The notes under the pieces: model-generated
Told to the model about the DNA's origin: nothing
The model's input: the letters and a program-made list of their open reading frames with translations, nothing else
Database searches by the model: none
DNA from: an uncultured Parabacteroides sp.
GTDB lineage: Bacteria; Bacteroidota; Bacteroidia; Bacteroidales; Tannerellaceae
Assembly (NCBI GenBank): GCA_946055095.1
Contig: CAMGEM010000006.1
Span: 1-32,837, forward strand
Length of the DNA stretch: 32,837 nt
Direction of reading: 5' to 3'
Position numbers and translations under genes: made by a program
Part shown: piece by piece, positions 1-8,817 of the stretch
Layout of the letters: each line of letters starts with the position of its first letter
How positions within the stretch are numbered: position 1 is the first letter of the stretch

Positions 1-67
1 AGTGAACAAACTTCGGGAAGTGCTTCGACAAATGTTTTGCGAATAACTTCACCGAAGTTTATTCCAC

Positions 68-655
68 TCAGAACCTCTTTAGCTCTTGATAGAGCCGCTG
101 AACGGGTAGCCCCATCACATTATAGAAACTGCCATGGATGGATTGCACACCCACGTAGCCGATCCACTCCTGAATGCCATAACCTCCGGCCTTGTCATAC
201 GGACGATAACGATCCAGATAGTAGTTGATCTCCTCATCCGAGAGGGCAGCGAAGCAAACCTCTGAGACTACAGAAAAGGCGACCTGCCGCTCTTTGGTGG
301 TTATGACCACACCCGTTATGACCTGGTGTACATGGTCAGAAAGTGCCCGCAACATGGCAAAGGCCGCCTCCCGATCCTTTGGTTTTCCCAACACGCCATT
401 AAAGGTCCAAACAATCGTGTCCGCCGTGATCAGCAACTCATCCGCTGCCATCGTAGCGCGATAAGCCTCAGCCTTCGCTTTCGCGATATGCAGCGGGATC
501 TCTGTCGAGCGCAAGGTTGCCGGATAGGACTCGTCGATACCACTGATCGTACGCACCTCAAACGGCACATCCAATCCCGCCAGCAGCTCCTTTCGTCGTG
601 GAGAGTTGCTGGCGAGAATAATCTTGTATTTGTGTAAATTAGTCAACATAGCCAT
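68..655 (-). CDS. maf: Maf-family nucleotide pyrophosphatase
   Basis: Members of the Maf/HAM1-like family hydrolyse non-canonical or methylated nucleoside triphosphates to monophosphates in the cytoplasm (house-cleaning); older names call it a septum formation inhibitor. Visible family marks are the N-terminal ASNSPRRKELL nucleotide-binding motif, the central TADTIV with the catalytic Asp, and the C-terminal DKAGGYGIQ and FYNVMGLP motifs. At 195 aa the length is normal. An in-frame ATG lies further upstream inside the preceding gene; I chose the ATG at 655 because it overlaps the stop of the KdsC-like gene as TAATG, which suggests translational coupling. It is the last gene of a four-gene overlapping string. 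The exact substrate cannot be read from the sequence. Confidence 0.93.
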   Translation of the reverse strand: MAMLTNLHKYKIILASNSPRRKELLAGLDVPFEVRTISGIDESYPATLRSTEIPLHIAKAKAEAYRATMAADELLITADTIVWTFNGVLGKPKDREAAFAMLRALSDHVHQVITGVVITTKERQVAFSVVSEVCFAALSDEEINYYLDRYRPYDKAGGYGIQEWIGYVGVQSIHGSFYNVMGLPVQRLYQELKRF

Positions 656-1176
656 TACCAACCAAAGGCCTCCTCGCCAAACCAATGTCCCTGCGCACGC
701 ATCGTCTGCTCTATCACATCACGTGCCACACCTTCGCCACCTCGCCGAGCGGAGATATACTTGGCGATCTCCTTTATCTCGGGAGCCGCATCCGCCGGTG
801 CTACCGGCAAACCCACTAACTTCATCACCTCATAATCGGGAATATCATCGCCCGCATAGAGCACCTGCTCCGGCTGCAACCCCGTCTTTTGCATGAAGTC
901 TGCGAAGTCATGCTTCTTCACCGCGCTCCGCATGTAAATGTGCTGCACACCCAAACGGGAGTAACGGATCTTGACAGACTCAGTGTAACCACCAGTAATG
1001 ATCGCCACCTCATAACCCTTCTTCACGGCCAACTGCATCGCATAGCCATCTTTTATGTTCACGGTACGCATCGGGTCGCCATTGGGATGTAACGAGATCA
1101 CATCGCAAGAAAGCACGCCATCCACATCGAACACGAAGGCTCGAATCTTTTTCAAATCGTAATTGATACTACTCAT
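655..1176 (-). CDS. kdsC: KdsC-type HAD phosphatase (KDO-8-phosphate phosphatase)
   Basis: A 173-aa, cap-less C0-type HAD hydrolase, the size and architecture of KdsC, which dephosphorylates 3-deoxy-D-manno-octulosonate 8-phosphate during lipopolysaccharide core synthesis. Motif I is [10 protein letters not shown] with both aspartates near residues 16 and 18. The [12 protein letters not shown] stretch fits motif II, and the late [11 protein letters not shown] stretch is motif IV, which binds magnesium. The ATG overlaps the stop of the upstream DUF2520 gene as ATGA and the stop overlaps the maf start, so it sits inside a coupled operon. Close relatives include YrbI-like phosphatases with other sugar-phosphate substrates, so the KDO assignment is by family only. 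Confidence 0.85.
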   Translation of the reverse strand: MSSINYDLKKIRAFVFDVDGVLSCDVISLHPNGDPMRTVNIKDGYAMQLAVKKGYEVAIITGGYTESVKIRYSRLGVQHIYMRSAVKKHDFADFMQKTGLQPEQVLYAGDDIPDYEVMKLVGLPVAPADAAPEIKEIAKYISARRGGEGVARDVIEQTMRAQGHWFGEEAFGW

Positions 1177-1940
1177 GATTTACAATGTTGGTGAATACTT
1201 TGGCTCATCAAAGTGTAGATCGCTTGCTTAGCCGGATCCGCTTCGAGTTGTGCCAACTGTTTCTGAATTACATGCTCATCATAACGAACCGCCGGACCAG
1301 TCTGCGCGGCCAAAGGAGACATGTCATGCACCTTCGCTGCCGTCTCGTCGATCAGCGGCAACAAGAAATGGGTATCTATTCCCTCTTTCTCCAACAACTC
1401 GCCCCCCAATACATACAGATGATTCACGAAATTGCATGCGAAGACCGCTGCCAAATGCAGGCTCTTCCGCTTCTCCGATGAGAGTCTTTGCACAGATGCT
1501 GAGAGCAATCCCGCCAATGCGCAAAGCCGCTCCTCCGTCTCCGCATCACTCCCCTCAATGAAGAAGGGCACTTTCGATACATCGACTGCTCTGGTCTTAC
1601 TGAAAGTTTGTAACGGATAGCAAACGCCATACTGCTTCGCATGACCGGCGAAGAGCGTCATCGGCATACTGCCTGCCGTATGCACCCAAGTGCCCTCGTT
1701 AGGGCTCAGTCGAGCCACCACTTCCGGCAAAGCCGTATCTTTCAAAGCGAAGAAATAGTAATCTGCATCCGATCTCACTGCCGCCAAGTCACTTGTCCAA
1801 GCACAATCCAACTGCTGAGCCAACGTCGCCGCATGGCTCTCTGTCTGACTATATACCTGCAAAATAGTTATACCCGCAGCTCGCATAGCCAAAGCAATGC
1901 GGGTCGCCAAATTGCCTGCACCTATCCAAACGACCGTCAT
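1173..1940 (-). CDS. Rossmann-fold DUF2520 protein
   Basis: A 255-aa cytoplasmic protein with an N-terminal NAD(P)-binding Rossmann fold ([15 protein letters not shown] right after the start) and a C-terminal helical domain resembling DUF2520 ([17 protein letters not shown], then [10 protein letters not shown]). The architecture resembles the ketopantoate reductase / 6-phosphogluconate dehydrogenase superfamily, but the substrate is unknown. The frame is open further upstream to 2006; I chose the ATG at 1940 because it overlaps the nitroreductase stop as ATGA and places the glycine-rich loop at the N-terminus, as in relatives. It is coupled to the downstream kdsC gene by a second ATGA overlap. 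Its linkage with nitroreductase, KdsC and Maf genes is a recurrent Bacteroidales arrangement, from memory. Confidence 0.85.
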   Translation of the reverse strand: MTVVWIGAGNLATRIALAMRAAGITILQVYSQTESHAATLAQQLDCAWTSDLAAVRSDADYYFFALKDTALPEVVARLSPNEGTWVHTAGSMPMTLFAGHAKQYGVCYPLQTFSKTRAVDVSKVPFFIEGSDAETEERLCALAGLLSASVQRLSSEKRKSLHLAAVFACNFVNHLYVLGGELLEKEGIDTHFLLPLIDETAAKVHDMSPLAAQTGPAVRYDEHVIQKQLAQLEADPAKQAIYTLMSQSIHQHCKS

Positions 1941-2503
1941 TCCTGCGCTCCTTCCTGAGGCGCGGCTTGAGGCATCGTATATTGACCGATATGCACCTTC
2001 TCCCATGCCAAGTTCGCCTCGTCAAACGGTTTGCGAGTGACTGCCTTATGGCCAAAGCCGATGATCGAGAGCACCTCCATCTGATAGGGGATGTTGAACA
2101 GCTGACGCACGTAGGTAGCCGAATCGCCATCATCCTCCCGGTCACGACCCCGCACCTGGCACCAACAGCTGCCCAAGCCTAAATCCTCCGCCTGCAACTG
2201 CATATAGATCGAGGCAATCGAGCAATCCTCTATCCAAGCATCGCTCTCCATCACGTTGCCCATCACGATGATCGCCAAAGCACAATCCGCCAAGAAAGCC
2301 GCACCCGCCGGCTTACACTCTGCCAACTTTGCCAACATCTCTTTCTCCTCCACGACCACGAATTGCCAAGGTCGTTTATTCTTAGAGGTCGGTGCCATCA
2401 AACCGGCACGCAAGATCGCCTCCACCTGCTCGGGCGAAAGCAACTCTTTCGTAAACTGCCGACTACTTCGCCGGCTTGCTATCAATGTCTTAAAATCCTT
2501 CAT
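1937..2503 (-). CDS. Nitroreductase-family flavoprotein
   Basis: A 188-aa FMN-dependent oxidoreductase of the nitroreductase superfamily. The N-terminal SRRSSRQF and the following GLMAPTSKNKRPWQFVVVE are the FMN-phosphate-binding segments of the family. The middle LQAEDLGLGSCWCQV and the C-terminal IIGFGHKA are also typical. Family members reduce nitroaromatics, quinones or other acceptors with NAD(P)H; the natural substrate cannot be inferred. It starts 8 bases after the sugar transporter stop and its own stop overlaps the next gene's start, so it may be part of one long transcript from the DUF4434 gene onward. Confidence 0.9.
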   Translation of the reverse strand: MKDFKTLIASRRSSRQFTKELLSPEQVEAILRAGLMAPTSKNKRPWQFVVVEEKEMLAKLAECKPAGAAFLADCALAIIVMGNVMESDAWIEDCSIASIYMQLQAEDLGLGSCWCQVRGRDREDDGDSATYVRQLFNIPYQMEVLSIIGFGHKAVTRKPFDEANLAWEKVHIGQYTMPQAAPQEGAQE

Positions 2504-2511
2504 ATACTCAA

Positions 2512-3939
2512 TTAAACATTACTTCTTTCAATCTCCTCCAACGAACGCCCGGTCGTCTCAGGAACCCAACGCCACATGATCAACAGATAGGGCAAACACA
2601 TGCCAGCGAACAGCAGGAAGGTGCCCTCGGGTGTCAGATGCTTCAACATCCAAGGTGTGAGCTGTCCGATCAGGTAGGTGCCAATCCACAAGGCAAAGCC
2701 AGCGATCGACATCGCCAAGCCACGCACCCGGAGCGGGAACATCTCCGACAGCAACACGAATACTACCGCACAGATGGAAATGGCACAGCAAAAGATATAG
2801 AACAGAAAACCGATCAGCAGGAACAGGCTTGAAACGCCTTGCGCTTGCCCATAGTGGAAGTAATAGGCGATGGCCAACAGCCCGATGATCATGCCTGATA
2901 CACCCCAATAGACCAGCTTCTTCCGCCCTACTCGATCAATGATGAAGAGCGCGATGACCGTTGTCAACAGGTTGACCATACCTACCAGTACCTGATAGAA
3001 CAGTGAGTCTCCCCCCGACAAACCACTTTGCTCGAAAATGCTGGGGCCATAATAGAGCACGGCATTCACCCCCATGAACTGTCCCAAGATGGCAATCGCA
3101 CTACCCACGGCCACTAATTTCAAGACCGCCGGACGCAACAAGTAGCTCCACTTGCCCTCCTCCAATCGACGGGTATCCTCCAACAGTTGAAGAATGGTCG
3201 AACGTTGATGATCCGCTGCCTCCGGATGACTATAGATGCACCGCAGTACCCGATCCGCATCCCCCATGCGCTGCCTCAAGAGTAGCCAACGAGGACTCTC
3301 CGGAATTAAGAAGAGTACACCAAAGAAAAGCACCGCCGGCAATGCACAAAAGCCCAACATCGCTCGCCAACTCTCCACGTAGAAAAGTCGCTCGAACAAG
3401 GTAGGATCGCCTACCACAGGCAGCGTAGCCATCCCCCGCTCCGCCACGCCAAGCAACAGATGGTTCACGCCATAAGCCGCCACGATACCAAAGGTGATGC
3501 CCAACTGATAAAGCGACACCAAACTGCCCCGGTAGCGATCGACCGCAATCTCCGAGATGTAAAGCGGGGAGACGATGGAGATCACGCCAATACCTACACC
3601 CACTAAAATACGGGAGAGCACCAAAGTGGTGAAATCGACGCTCAACGCACAGCCCACCGCTGAGAGGCAGAAGATCACCGCCGCAAACAACATTGTCCGC
3701 TTCCGGCCAAACCGATCGCCTAACTCCCCAGCTATGGCCACACCGCCAATCGAACCGATCAACGCACAACCCACATACCAGCCTAACTGCATCTCATCCA
3801 GTCCGAAACGCAAGGCCACCTGCTGGTTGGTACCCGAAACTACTGCCGTGTCATACCCGAAGAGGAAACCGCCCAATCCCGCTACCAACGAGAGGAAGAG
3901 CAGATAAGCGAAATGCACATCCTGATTGTTCTGCCGCAT
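2512..3939 (-). CDS. Sugar porter MFS transporter (XylE/GLUT type)
   Basis: A 475-aa inner-membrane protein with the hallmarks of the MFS sugar porter family: GGFLFGYDTAVVSG in helix 1, GDRFGRKR in the loop between helices 2 and 3, PESPRWLL after helix 6, DRVGRKK in the second half, and PETTGRSLEEIE at the C-terminus. The roughly 12 hydrophobic segments and the length match XylE-like proton/sugar symporters. The substrate is not determinable, but a hexose or pentose is expected from the family. The gene begins 12 bases after the DUF4434 lipoprotein stop, so the pair probably forms a carbohydrate uptake unit; the genes downstream are housekeeping-like. Confidence 0.93.
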   Translation of the reverse strand: MRQNNQDVHFAYLLFLSLVAGLGGFLFGYDTAVVSGTNQQVALRFGLDEMQLGWYVGCALIGSIGGVAIAGELGDRFGRKRTMLFAAVIFCLSAVGCALSVDFTTLVLSRILVGVGIGVISIVSPLYISEIAVDRYRGSLVSLYQLGITFGIVAAYGVNHLLLGVAERGMATLPVVGDPTLFERLFYVESWRAMLGFCALPAVLFFGVLFLIPESPRWLLLRQRMGDADRVLRCIYSHPEAADHQRSTILQLLEDTRRLEEGKWSYLLRPAVLKLVAVGSAIAILGQFMGVNAVLYYGPSIFEQSGLSGGDSLFYQVLVGMVNLLTTVIALFIIDRVGRKKLVYWGVSGMIIGLLAIAYYFHYGQAQGVSSLFLLIGFLFYIFCCAISICAVVFVLLSEMFPLRVRGLAMSIAGFALWIGTYLIGQLTPWMLKHLTPEGTFLLFAGMCLPYLLIMWRWVPETTGRSLEEIERSNV

Positions 3940-3951
3940 AAATAATTGCTA

Positions 3952-5052
3952 TTACAGGTTGAAATACTCTTTGTACCGATTATAGAGGTGTCCCGCTGAG
4001 GTGAACATCGACTGTGGACTCATAAAATGGGAGAACTCAAAGGTAATCGCCTTGTCGTAGTGCTGGCGAGCCGCCGCCTCCAGCTTCAAGCGCAACTTAT
4101 CGAACTTGATCGGCATGAAACGAATCGGCATATCCCGATCGAAAGACTCGGCGTTGGTCCAGCACTGGATGCCATATTTATCCGCCATTTTCTTGTTCAC
4201 ACTGAAGAAAGCGTCCAGCTCGTCATAGTCGATATGTCCATCCTGGAAAGCGCACGCATCCACATAGTCATGAATGCCCTCGAAAATCTCCGACCATTCC
4301 CGCTCGTGCGCCTCCACGGACACCGCCTGCTCCTTCGTCAAACTGCCTGAGGCCGCATCAACCGCCTTCTTGCCATCAATCCAAGGGGAGATCAACGTAG
4401 GCAGACCACCCGATACCTCCTTGCACTGCTTGCCTAAGCTGGCAAAAGCGTTTATCGCCCCCTTCGTCGCTCGGCTGATCTCCTGTGAGAGATACCATCC
4501 GCCAAAGCTCTTATGGTGACCATATTTCTTCCAAACCTCCTCGATCACAAACAGATTGGAATCTATTTCCCAGCTCATATCACCGGTGTCCCAATATTTA
4601 CCAGAGTCATAGAGGCCAAAATAGAACTTCATATCGTATTTATCCGCCAAACGCAGATACATATCAATCAGATCCACCGATGGCATATAGCAACCGAAGG
4701 TCTTCATCAGATACTCCGAGGGATAGGTAATAAACTTCCGATAGCCCGAACGGATCACGATCACGGTGTCGATACCGATCGCCTTCATGTGGGCGAAGTC
4801 GCGATCCCACTCCTGCTCACCCCAATTCTGATGAACGATGTCGTGCGAGATCTCATCGAGAAATGTACCCGTAATCTTCAGCCCCTGTGCCTTGGGTACA
4901 ATTAATGGATTGTTAGTAGTAGAGACGTAGCGCGCTACGTCTTTACCATCATTCGGCGCTGCACATCCAGAAAGGGATCCGGCAGCCAACGCCGCGCTGC
5001 TGACGGATAATTGCTTGATAAAATTTCTTCTACTGTTCGTCATGGTTTCCAA
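3952..5052 (-). CDS. DUF4434 TIM-barrel protein, Tat-exported lipoprotein
   Basis: A 366-aa exported protein. The N-terminus carries a twin-arginine motif (SRRNFIKQL, residues 7-15), an Ala/Ser-rich hydrophobic stretch and a lipobox LSGC with the acceptor Cys at residue 30. The body resembles DUF4434 (ITGTFLDEIS, MKAIGIDTVIVIRSGY), a glycosidase-like TIM barrel common in Bacteroidota; enzymatic activity is unproven. An alternative start lies three codons downstream (5043). Residues just after the lipidated Cys (the KDVARYVS region) are encoded by a long DNA palindrome that also occurs between genes at 26149-26178, so this linker may derive from a repeat insertion. It is followed after 12 bases by a sugar transporter. 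Confidence 0.82.
   Translation of the reverse strand: METMTNSRRNFIKQLSVSSAALAAGSLSGCAAPNDGKDVARYVSTTNNPLIVPKAQGLKITGTFLDEISHDIVHQNWGEQEWDRDFAHMKAIGIDTVIVIRSGYRKFITYPSEYLMKTFGCYMPSVDLIDMYLRLADKYDMKFYFGLYDSGKYWDTGDMSWEIDSNLFVIEEVWKKYGHHKSFGGWYLSQEISRATKGAINAFASLGKQCKEVSGGLPTLISPWIDGKKAVDAASGSLTKEQAVSVEAHEREWSEIFEGIHDYVDACAFQDGHIDYDELDAFFSVNKKMADKYGIQCWTNAESFDRDMPIRFMPIKFDKLRLKLEAAARQHYDKAITFEFSHFMSPQSMFTSAGHLYNRYKEYFNL
4919..4946. repeat. REP-like palindrome inside the DUF4434 coding sequence
   Basis: Arms GTAGAGACGTAGC (4919-4931) and GCTACGTCTTTAC (4934-4946) face each other across 2 bases and pair at 12 of 13 positions. The same palindrome, with 14-base perfect arms, is present between genes at 26149-26178. 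Here it is in frame and encodes part of the linker after the lipidated Cys of the DUF4434 protein. This is seen directly; that it is a mobile REP-type element is inference. Confidence 0.8.
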
Positions 5053-5073
5053 CTTTTATAGTTTCAACGACCC

Positions 5074-5081
5074 CAAAATTA
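5074..5081 (-). promoter_or_regulatory. Candidate -7 element for the DUF4434 gene
   Basis: On the minus strand this reads TAATTTTG, an exact match to the Bacteroidota TAnnTTTG element, 22 bases before the DUF4434 ATG. No convincing TTTG was found 19-21 bases upstream, so the call rests on the -7 box and its position in a 95-base intergenic gap. Confidence 0.35.
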
Positions 5082-5147
5082 GCTATTAATTATGATTTAT
5101 TGGCCCATGCGATAAGAAAACATCAAGATCCATCCAGAAACGTTCTA

Positions 5148-6752
5148 CTATACGATCCCTAAATAGGCGGCGGCTCCCTCCGCACAGCGTTCGCCATCGA
5201 TAGCGGCAGAGACAATGCCTCCAGCATAACCCGCTCCCTCCCCACAGGGGAAAAGGCCGGCCACAGTGATGTGCTGATAGCTATCCCGGTCACGCAGGAT
5301 GCGCACAGGCGAGGAGGTGCGTGTCTCGACACCGATCATCGTGGCTTCGTGAGTGAGGAAACCTTTGGACACCTTGCCGAAATAGCGGAAGCCCTCCCGC
5401 AAACGGGTGGTGATGAACTCGGGCATCCAGAAATGGAGCGGGGAGGCCAATAACCCAGGGGCATACGAAGAGACAGGCAGGTCGAAGGAGTTGCGCTTCT
5501 GGATAAAGTCAGTCATGCGCTGTGCGGGAGCCGTTTGCCTACGACCGCCATTCTGCCAACAGAGCGCCTCCAGACGCTCTTGGAAAGCCATCAACGCTAA
5601 GGGTGAATCGGGCGACACGGGTGTTCCATCTGGGTCAAAGAGGGTCTCTCCACCCGTCAAGGTAGTGTAATCCTCGGGATGCAACTCGACAACCATACCT
5701 GAGTTCGCCCATTTAGAGCCTCGATTTGAGGGTGACATACCATTAACCACCACCTGATTAGGGCCGCTGGCAGCAGGCACGACAAAGCCTCCGGGGCACA
5801 TGCAGAAGGAATAGACGCCTCGCTCTTGCACCTGCGTCACGAAGCTGTACTCCGCCGCCGGCAGGTAGTCGCCACGCCCCTCCTTGCGGTGGTATTGGAT
5901 CTGATCAATCAGCTGCTGCGGATGCTCCAAGCGGACACCGACAGCCAATCCCTTCGCCTCGATAGGGATGCCCGAGGCATAGAGGTAACGATAGACATCC
6001 CGTGCGGAGTGGCCGGTCGCCAAGATCACAGGGCCCATAAAGGTCTCGCCGCTGTTGGTCTCCACCCCGATCACCCTGCCTTCCCGCAGGATAAAGCGAT
6101 CCATGCGGGTTTGGAAATGCACCTCGCCTCCACAACGCAGGATCTGCTCACGCATCCGCTCGATCACTCGTGGTAGCTTATCGGTGCCTATATGAGGATG
6201 GGCATCGACCAAGATCGTAGGGCTTGCCCCATGCTGACAAAAGACATTCAGGATTTTATCGACGGAACCCCTTTTCTTGCTGCGTGTGTAGAGTTTCCCA
6301 TCGGAATAGGCACCGGCACCTCCCTCGCCAAAGCTGTAATTCGACTCGCTGTTGACAGTATGCGCCCGGCTAATCAGTGCGATGTCTTTCTTCCGTTCGT
6401 GCACATCCTTGCCTCGTTCGAGGATAATCGGGCGTAACCCCAACTCAATCAGGCGCAGGGCGGCGAAAAGACCTCCAGGCCCTGCACCCACCACCACGAC
6501 CGACTGCGCATCCGACACATCCCGGTATTCCACCGATTGGTACTCAGGTTCGGTCGGCTGCTCGTCGATGAAAAGCCGCAACTTAAGATTGACAAAGATC
6601 GTACGCTGACGGGCGTCGATCGAACGTTTCAACATGCGCACCGCTTGAATCCGATTAACGGCCACAGCGGTTTCTCTTGAGGCTACACGCTTCAACGACT
6701 GCTCGTTGGCCGCCTCTTCCGGTACTATTCTGACTTGAATTTCCTTGATCAT
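5148..6752 (-). CDS. COG2509-like FAD-dependent oxidoreductase
   Basis: A 534-aa flavoprotein. Residues 1-70 form a small N-terminal domain typical of COG2509-type dehydrogenases. Next comes a Rossmann dinucleotide-binding motif VVVGAGPGGLFAALRL with the FAD-ribose-binding acidic end (LRPIILERG). Then come NYSFGEGGAGAYSDGKLYTR and ATGHSARDVYRYL, and a C-terminal GEGAGYAGGIVSAAIDG that contacts FAD. The family is conserved in many bacteria but its substrate is not established. The gene lies 12 bases after radA and probably shares its transcript; a 95-base gap with a candidate promoter separates it from the DUF4434 gene. Confidence 0.87.
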   Translation of the reverse strand: MIKEIQVRIVPEEAANEQSLKRVASRETAVAVNRIQAVRMLKRSIDARQRTIFVNLKLRLFIDEQPTEPEYQSVEYRDVSDAQSVVVVGAGPGGLFAALRLIELGLRPIILERGKDVHERKKDIALISRAHTVNSESNYSFGEGGAGAYSDGKLYTRSKKRGSVDKILNVFCQHGASPTILVDAHPHIGTDKLPRVIERMREQILRCGGEVHFQTRMDRFILREGRVIGVETNSGETFMGPVILATGHSARDVYRYLYASGIPIEAKGLAVGVRLEHPQQLIDQIQYHRKEGRGDYLPAAEYSFVTQVQERGVYSFCMCPGGFVVPAASGPNQVVVNGMSPSNRGSKWANSGMVVELHPEDYTTLTGGETLFDPDGTPVSPDSPLALMAFQERLEALCWQNGGRRQTAPAQRMTDFIQKRNSFDLPVSSYAPGLLASPLHFWMPEFITTRLREGFRYFGKVSKGFLTHEATMIGVETRTSSPVRILRDRDSYQHITVAGLFPCGEGAGYAGGIVSAAIDGERCAEGAAAYLGIV

Positions 6753-6764
6753 ACTTGCTTTTAT

Positions 6765-8135
6765 TTATCCAAACAACCGGGCAAATGCCTCCTCTACTTT
6801 CCGCACCTGCACAATCTCGATCGACGTCTTCGCCGTATCGAACCCCTTCAAATTGTTGTGGGGGATCAGGATGGTAGAGAATCCCAATTTCTCCGCCTCC
6901 ATGATGCGTTGCTCGATGCGATTCACCGGGCGAATCTCGCCAGAGAGCCCTACCTCGCCAGCCATGCAAATGCCTGGCTCTATGCTGATGTCTAAACTGG
7001 AGGAGAGGATGGCCGCCAACACGGCCAAATCAATGGCTGGGTCATTCACCTTCAATCCTCCGGCGATGTTGAGAAACACATCTTTCTGAATCAACTTGAA
7101 GCCTGCCCGCTTCTCCAAAACGGCCAAGAGCATGTTCATGCGTCGCAGGTCGAAGCCGGTGGCACTGCGTTGGGGGGTGCCATACACCGCCGAACTCACC
7201 AAGGCTTGCGTCTCGATCAGGAAGGGACGGATGCCTTCGATCGCCGCCGCTATGGAAACGCCACTCAATCCCTCATGGTTTTGCGTCAACAACAGCTCGG
7301 AAGGGTTGCTCACCTCACGCAAGCCATTCTGCCTCATCTCATAGATACCCAACTCCGCCGTGCTTCCGAAACGGTTTTTGATGCTGCGCAGGATGCGATA
7401 CATGTAATGCTGATCGCCCTCGAATTGCAACACGGTATCCACAATGTGCTCCAACACCTTAGGGCCGGCGATACTGCCCTCCTTGTTGATATGGCCGATC
7501 AAGAGCACAGGCACTCCGCTCTCCTTGGCGTATTTCAAGATCATCGCACTGCACTCACGCACCTGCGAGATGCTGCCGGGAGAGGATTCTACCAACTCAG
7601 TGAAGATGGTTTGGATAGAGTCGATGATCAACAGGTCGGGTTGGATATTAGCCGCCTGCGTGAAGATCTGCTCCAAATTGGTTTCGCAGAGGATGAAACA
7701 TTGCGGGTTGTCGTGCGCCAACCGATCGGCTCTCAGTTTCAATTGCCTACTGCTCTCCTCGCCGGAGACATAGAGCGTCTTCCACTCTGTCAACCCCAAC
7801 ACCGTTTGCAGTACCAACGTCGATTTGCCGATGCCCGGCTCTCCGCCAATCAGCACCAAGGAACCCCTCACCAAGCCACCCCCTAACACCCGGTTCAACT
7901 CCGCATCATGAAGGTCGATGCGCTCTTCCGACTCAGTCGTGATGTCACGCAACAACTGAGGACGGCTATGCCCCCTCTCCACCATGCCGGGTACCGGCCG
8001 TTTGACGGCCGGCTCTTTGGAGACGATCTCCTCCACGTAAGTGTTCCATTCGCCACAATTGGGGCACTTCCCCACCCATTTCGGCGAGGAAGCCCCACAA
8101 TTGGAACAGATATAAACCGTCTTAGCCTTTGCCAT
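6765..8135 (-). CDS. radA: DNA repair protein RadA
   Basis: A 456-aa homologue of RadA/Sms, a RecA-like ATPase that drives branch migration of recombination intermediates. Domains in order: an N-terminal four-cysteine zinc finger (CSNC, then CPNC, residues 10-29), a RecA-type ATPase core with Walker A GEPGIGKST and hydrophobic Walker B LLIIDSIQT, the RadA-specific KNRFG motif (IKNRFGSTAELG), and a C-terminal Lon-protease-like domain (GEVGLSGEIRPV) that lacks protease function in this family. Length and all motifs are complete. It lies between the PNPOx-like lipoprotein gene (13-base gap) and the COG2509 oxidoreductase (12-base gap). Confidence 0.97.
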   Translation of the reverse strand: MAKAKTVYICSNCGASSPKWVGKCPNCGEWNTYVEEIVSKEPAVKRPVPGMVERGHSRPQLLRDITTESEERIDLHDAELNRVLGGGLVRGSLVLIGGEPGIGKSTLVLQTVLGLTEWKTLYVSGEESSRQLKLRADRLAHDNPQCFILCETNLEQIFTQAANIQPDLLIIDSIQTIFTELVESSPGSISQVRECSAMILKYAKESGVPVLLIGHINKEGSIAGPKVLEHIVDTVLQFEGDQHYMYRILRSIKNRFGSTAELGIYEMRQNGLREVSNPSELLLTQNHEGLSGVSIAAAIEGIRPFLIETQALVSSAVYGTPQRSATGFDLRRMNMLLAVLEKRAGFKLIQKDVFLNIAGGLKVNDPAIDLAVLAAILSSSLDISIEPGICMAGEVGLSGEIRPVNRIEQRIMEAEKLGFSTILIPHNNLKGFDTAKTSIEIVQVRKVEEAFARLFG

Positions 8136-8148
8136 TACACTAACAAGA

Positions 8149-8763
8149 TCACCACTTATACAGCTCTACGGTGCCATCCGCTTTCGACAGCTCCACTAAA
8201 GCATGTTCAAAATAGAAGTTGCCTAACTTCTGCCCTGTCTGCTCGTTATACATGGTCTTCAAGTGCGGACGAGAATCTAACGCTTGATTGGACACCGCCT
8301 CATCATCGACACAAGTGGCCTCTCCGGAAATGCGAATCCACTCCCGATCCTTTCCGACCGATACGATCTCGACATGCGGATCTTGCAAGATCTGCTGATA
8401 GACTCCTTTGCTCTGCCCTACATGGAACCAGATCTTATCTTGGAAGAAAGTCACGACACCTGTCGGACGCACACGGGGCAATCCCTGCTCCACGGTAGCC
8501 ACGAAGAAGGGCATACTCCCTTTCAAGAACTCCATCGTCTTGTTCATCGCCTCCGCAGGAGCCAACTCCACCGCCTTCACACCCAAGCCAGTCGCACCGG
8601 TTGTCGCATCGGTAATCTCCGCATAGGTAGTCGGTTTCGCCTCCACCACCTGTGCGGTATTCGGTGCTTTCCCCTCGTCATCACTTGTCTCAACACTCAC
8701 CTTCGCCGTACAAGCAGCCAACAGCAAAGCTACACACCCGGCACTCCAAAGATACTTTTTCAT
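8149..8763 (-). CDS. PNPOx-like split-barrel lipoprotein
   Basis: A 204-aa protein. The first 18 residues are a lipoprotein signal (hydrophobic VALLLAAC, acceptor Cys at residue 18), followed by a Thr/Glu/Asp-rich linker to about residue 55. The rest resembles the pyridoxamine-5-phosphate-oxidase-like flavin-binding split barrel (FFVATVEQGLPRVRPTGVV, IWFHVGQSKGVYQQIL, WIRISGEATCVDD). Most relatives are soluble cytoplasmic proteins that bind FMN or F420-like cofactors, so anchoring at the cell envelope is unusual. It opens a probable operon with radA and the COG2509 oxidoreductase. The cofactor and the reaction are unknown. Confidence 0.75.
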   Translation of the reverse strand: MKKYLWSAGCVALLLAACTAKVSVETSDDEGKAPNTAQVVEAKPTTYAEITDATTGATGLGVKAVELAPAEAMNKTMEFLKGSMPFFVATVEQGLPRVRPTGVVTFFQDKIWFHVGQSKGVYQQILQDPHVEIVSVGKDREWIRISGEATCVDDEAVSNQALDSRPHLKTMYNEQTGQKLGNFYFEHALVELSKADGTVELYKW

Positions 8764-8817
8764 ACTGATAAATTTACATTGATTTATACCTCAAAAATTT
8801 GCTAATCGTTTACTCAC

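Noticed and set aside
7170-7886. A 238-aa plus-strand open frame opposite radA
   Set aside because: It lies wholly within radA, which has a full set of motifs. The translation is rich in His, Arg and Gln without any domain pattern, as expected of an antisense shadow.
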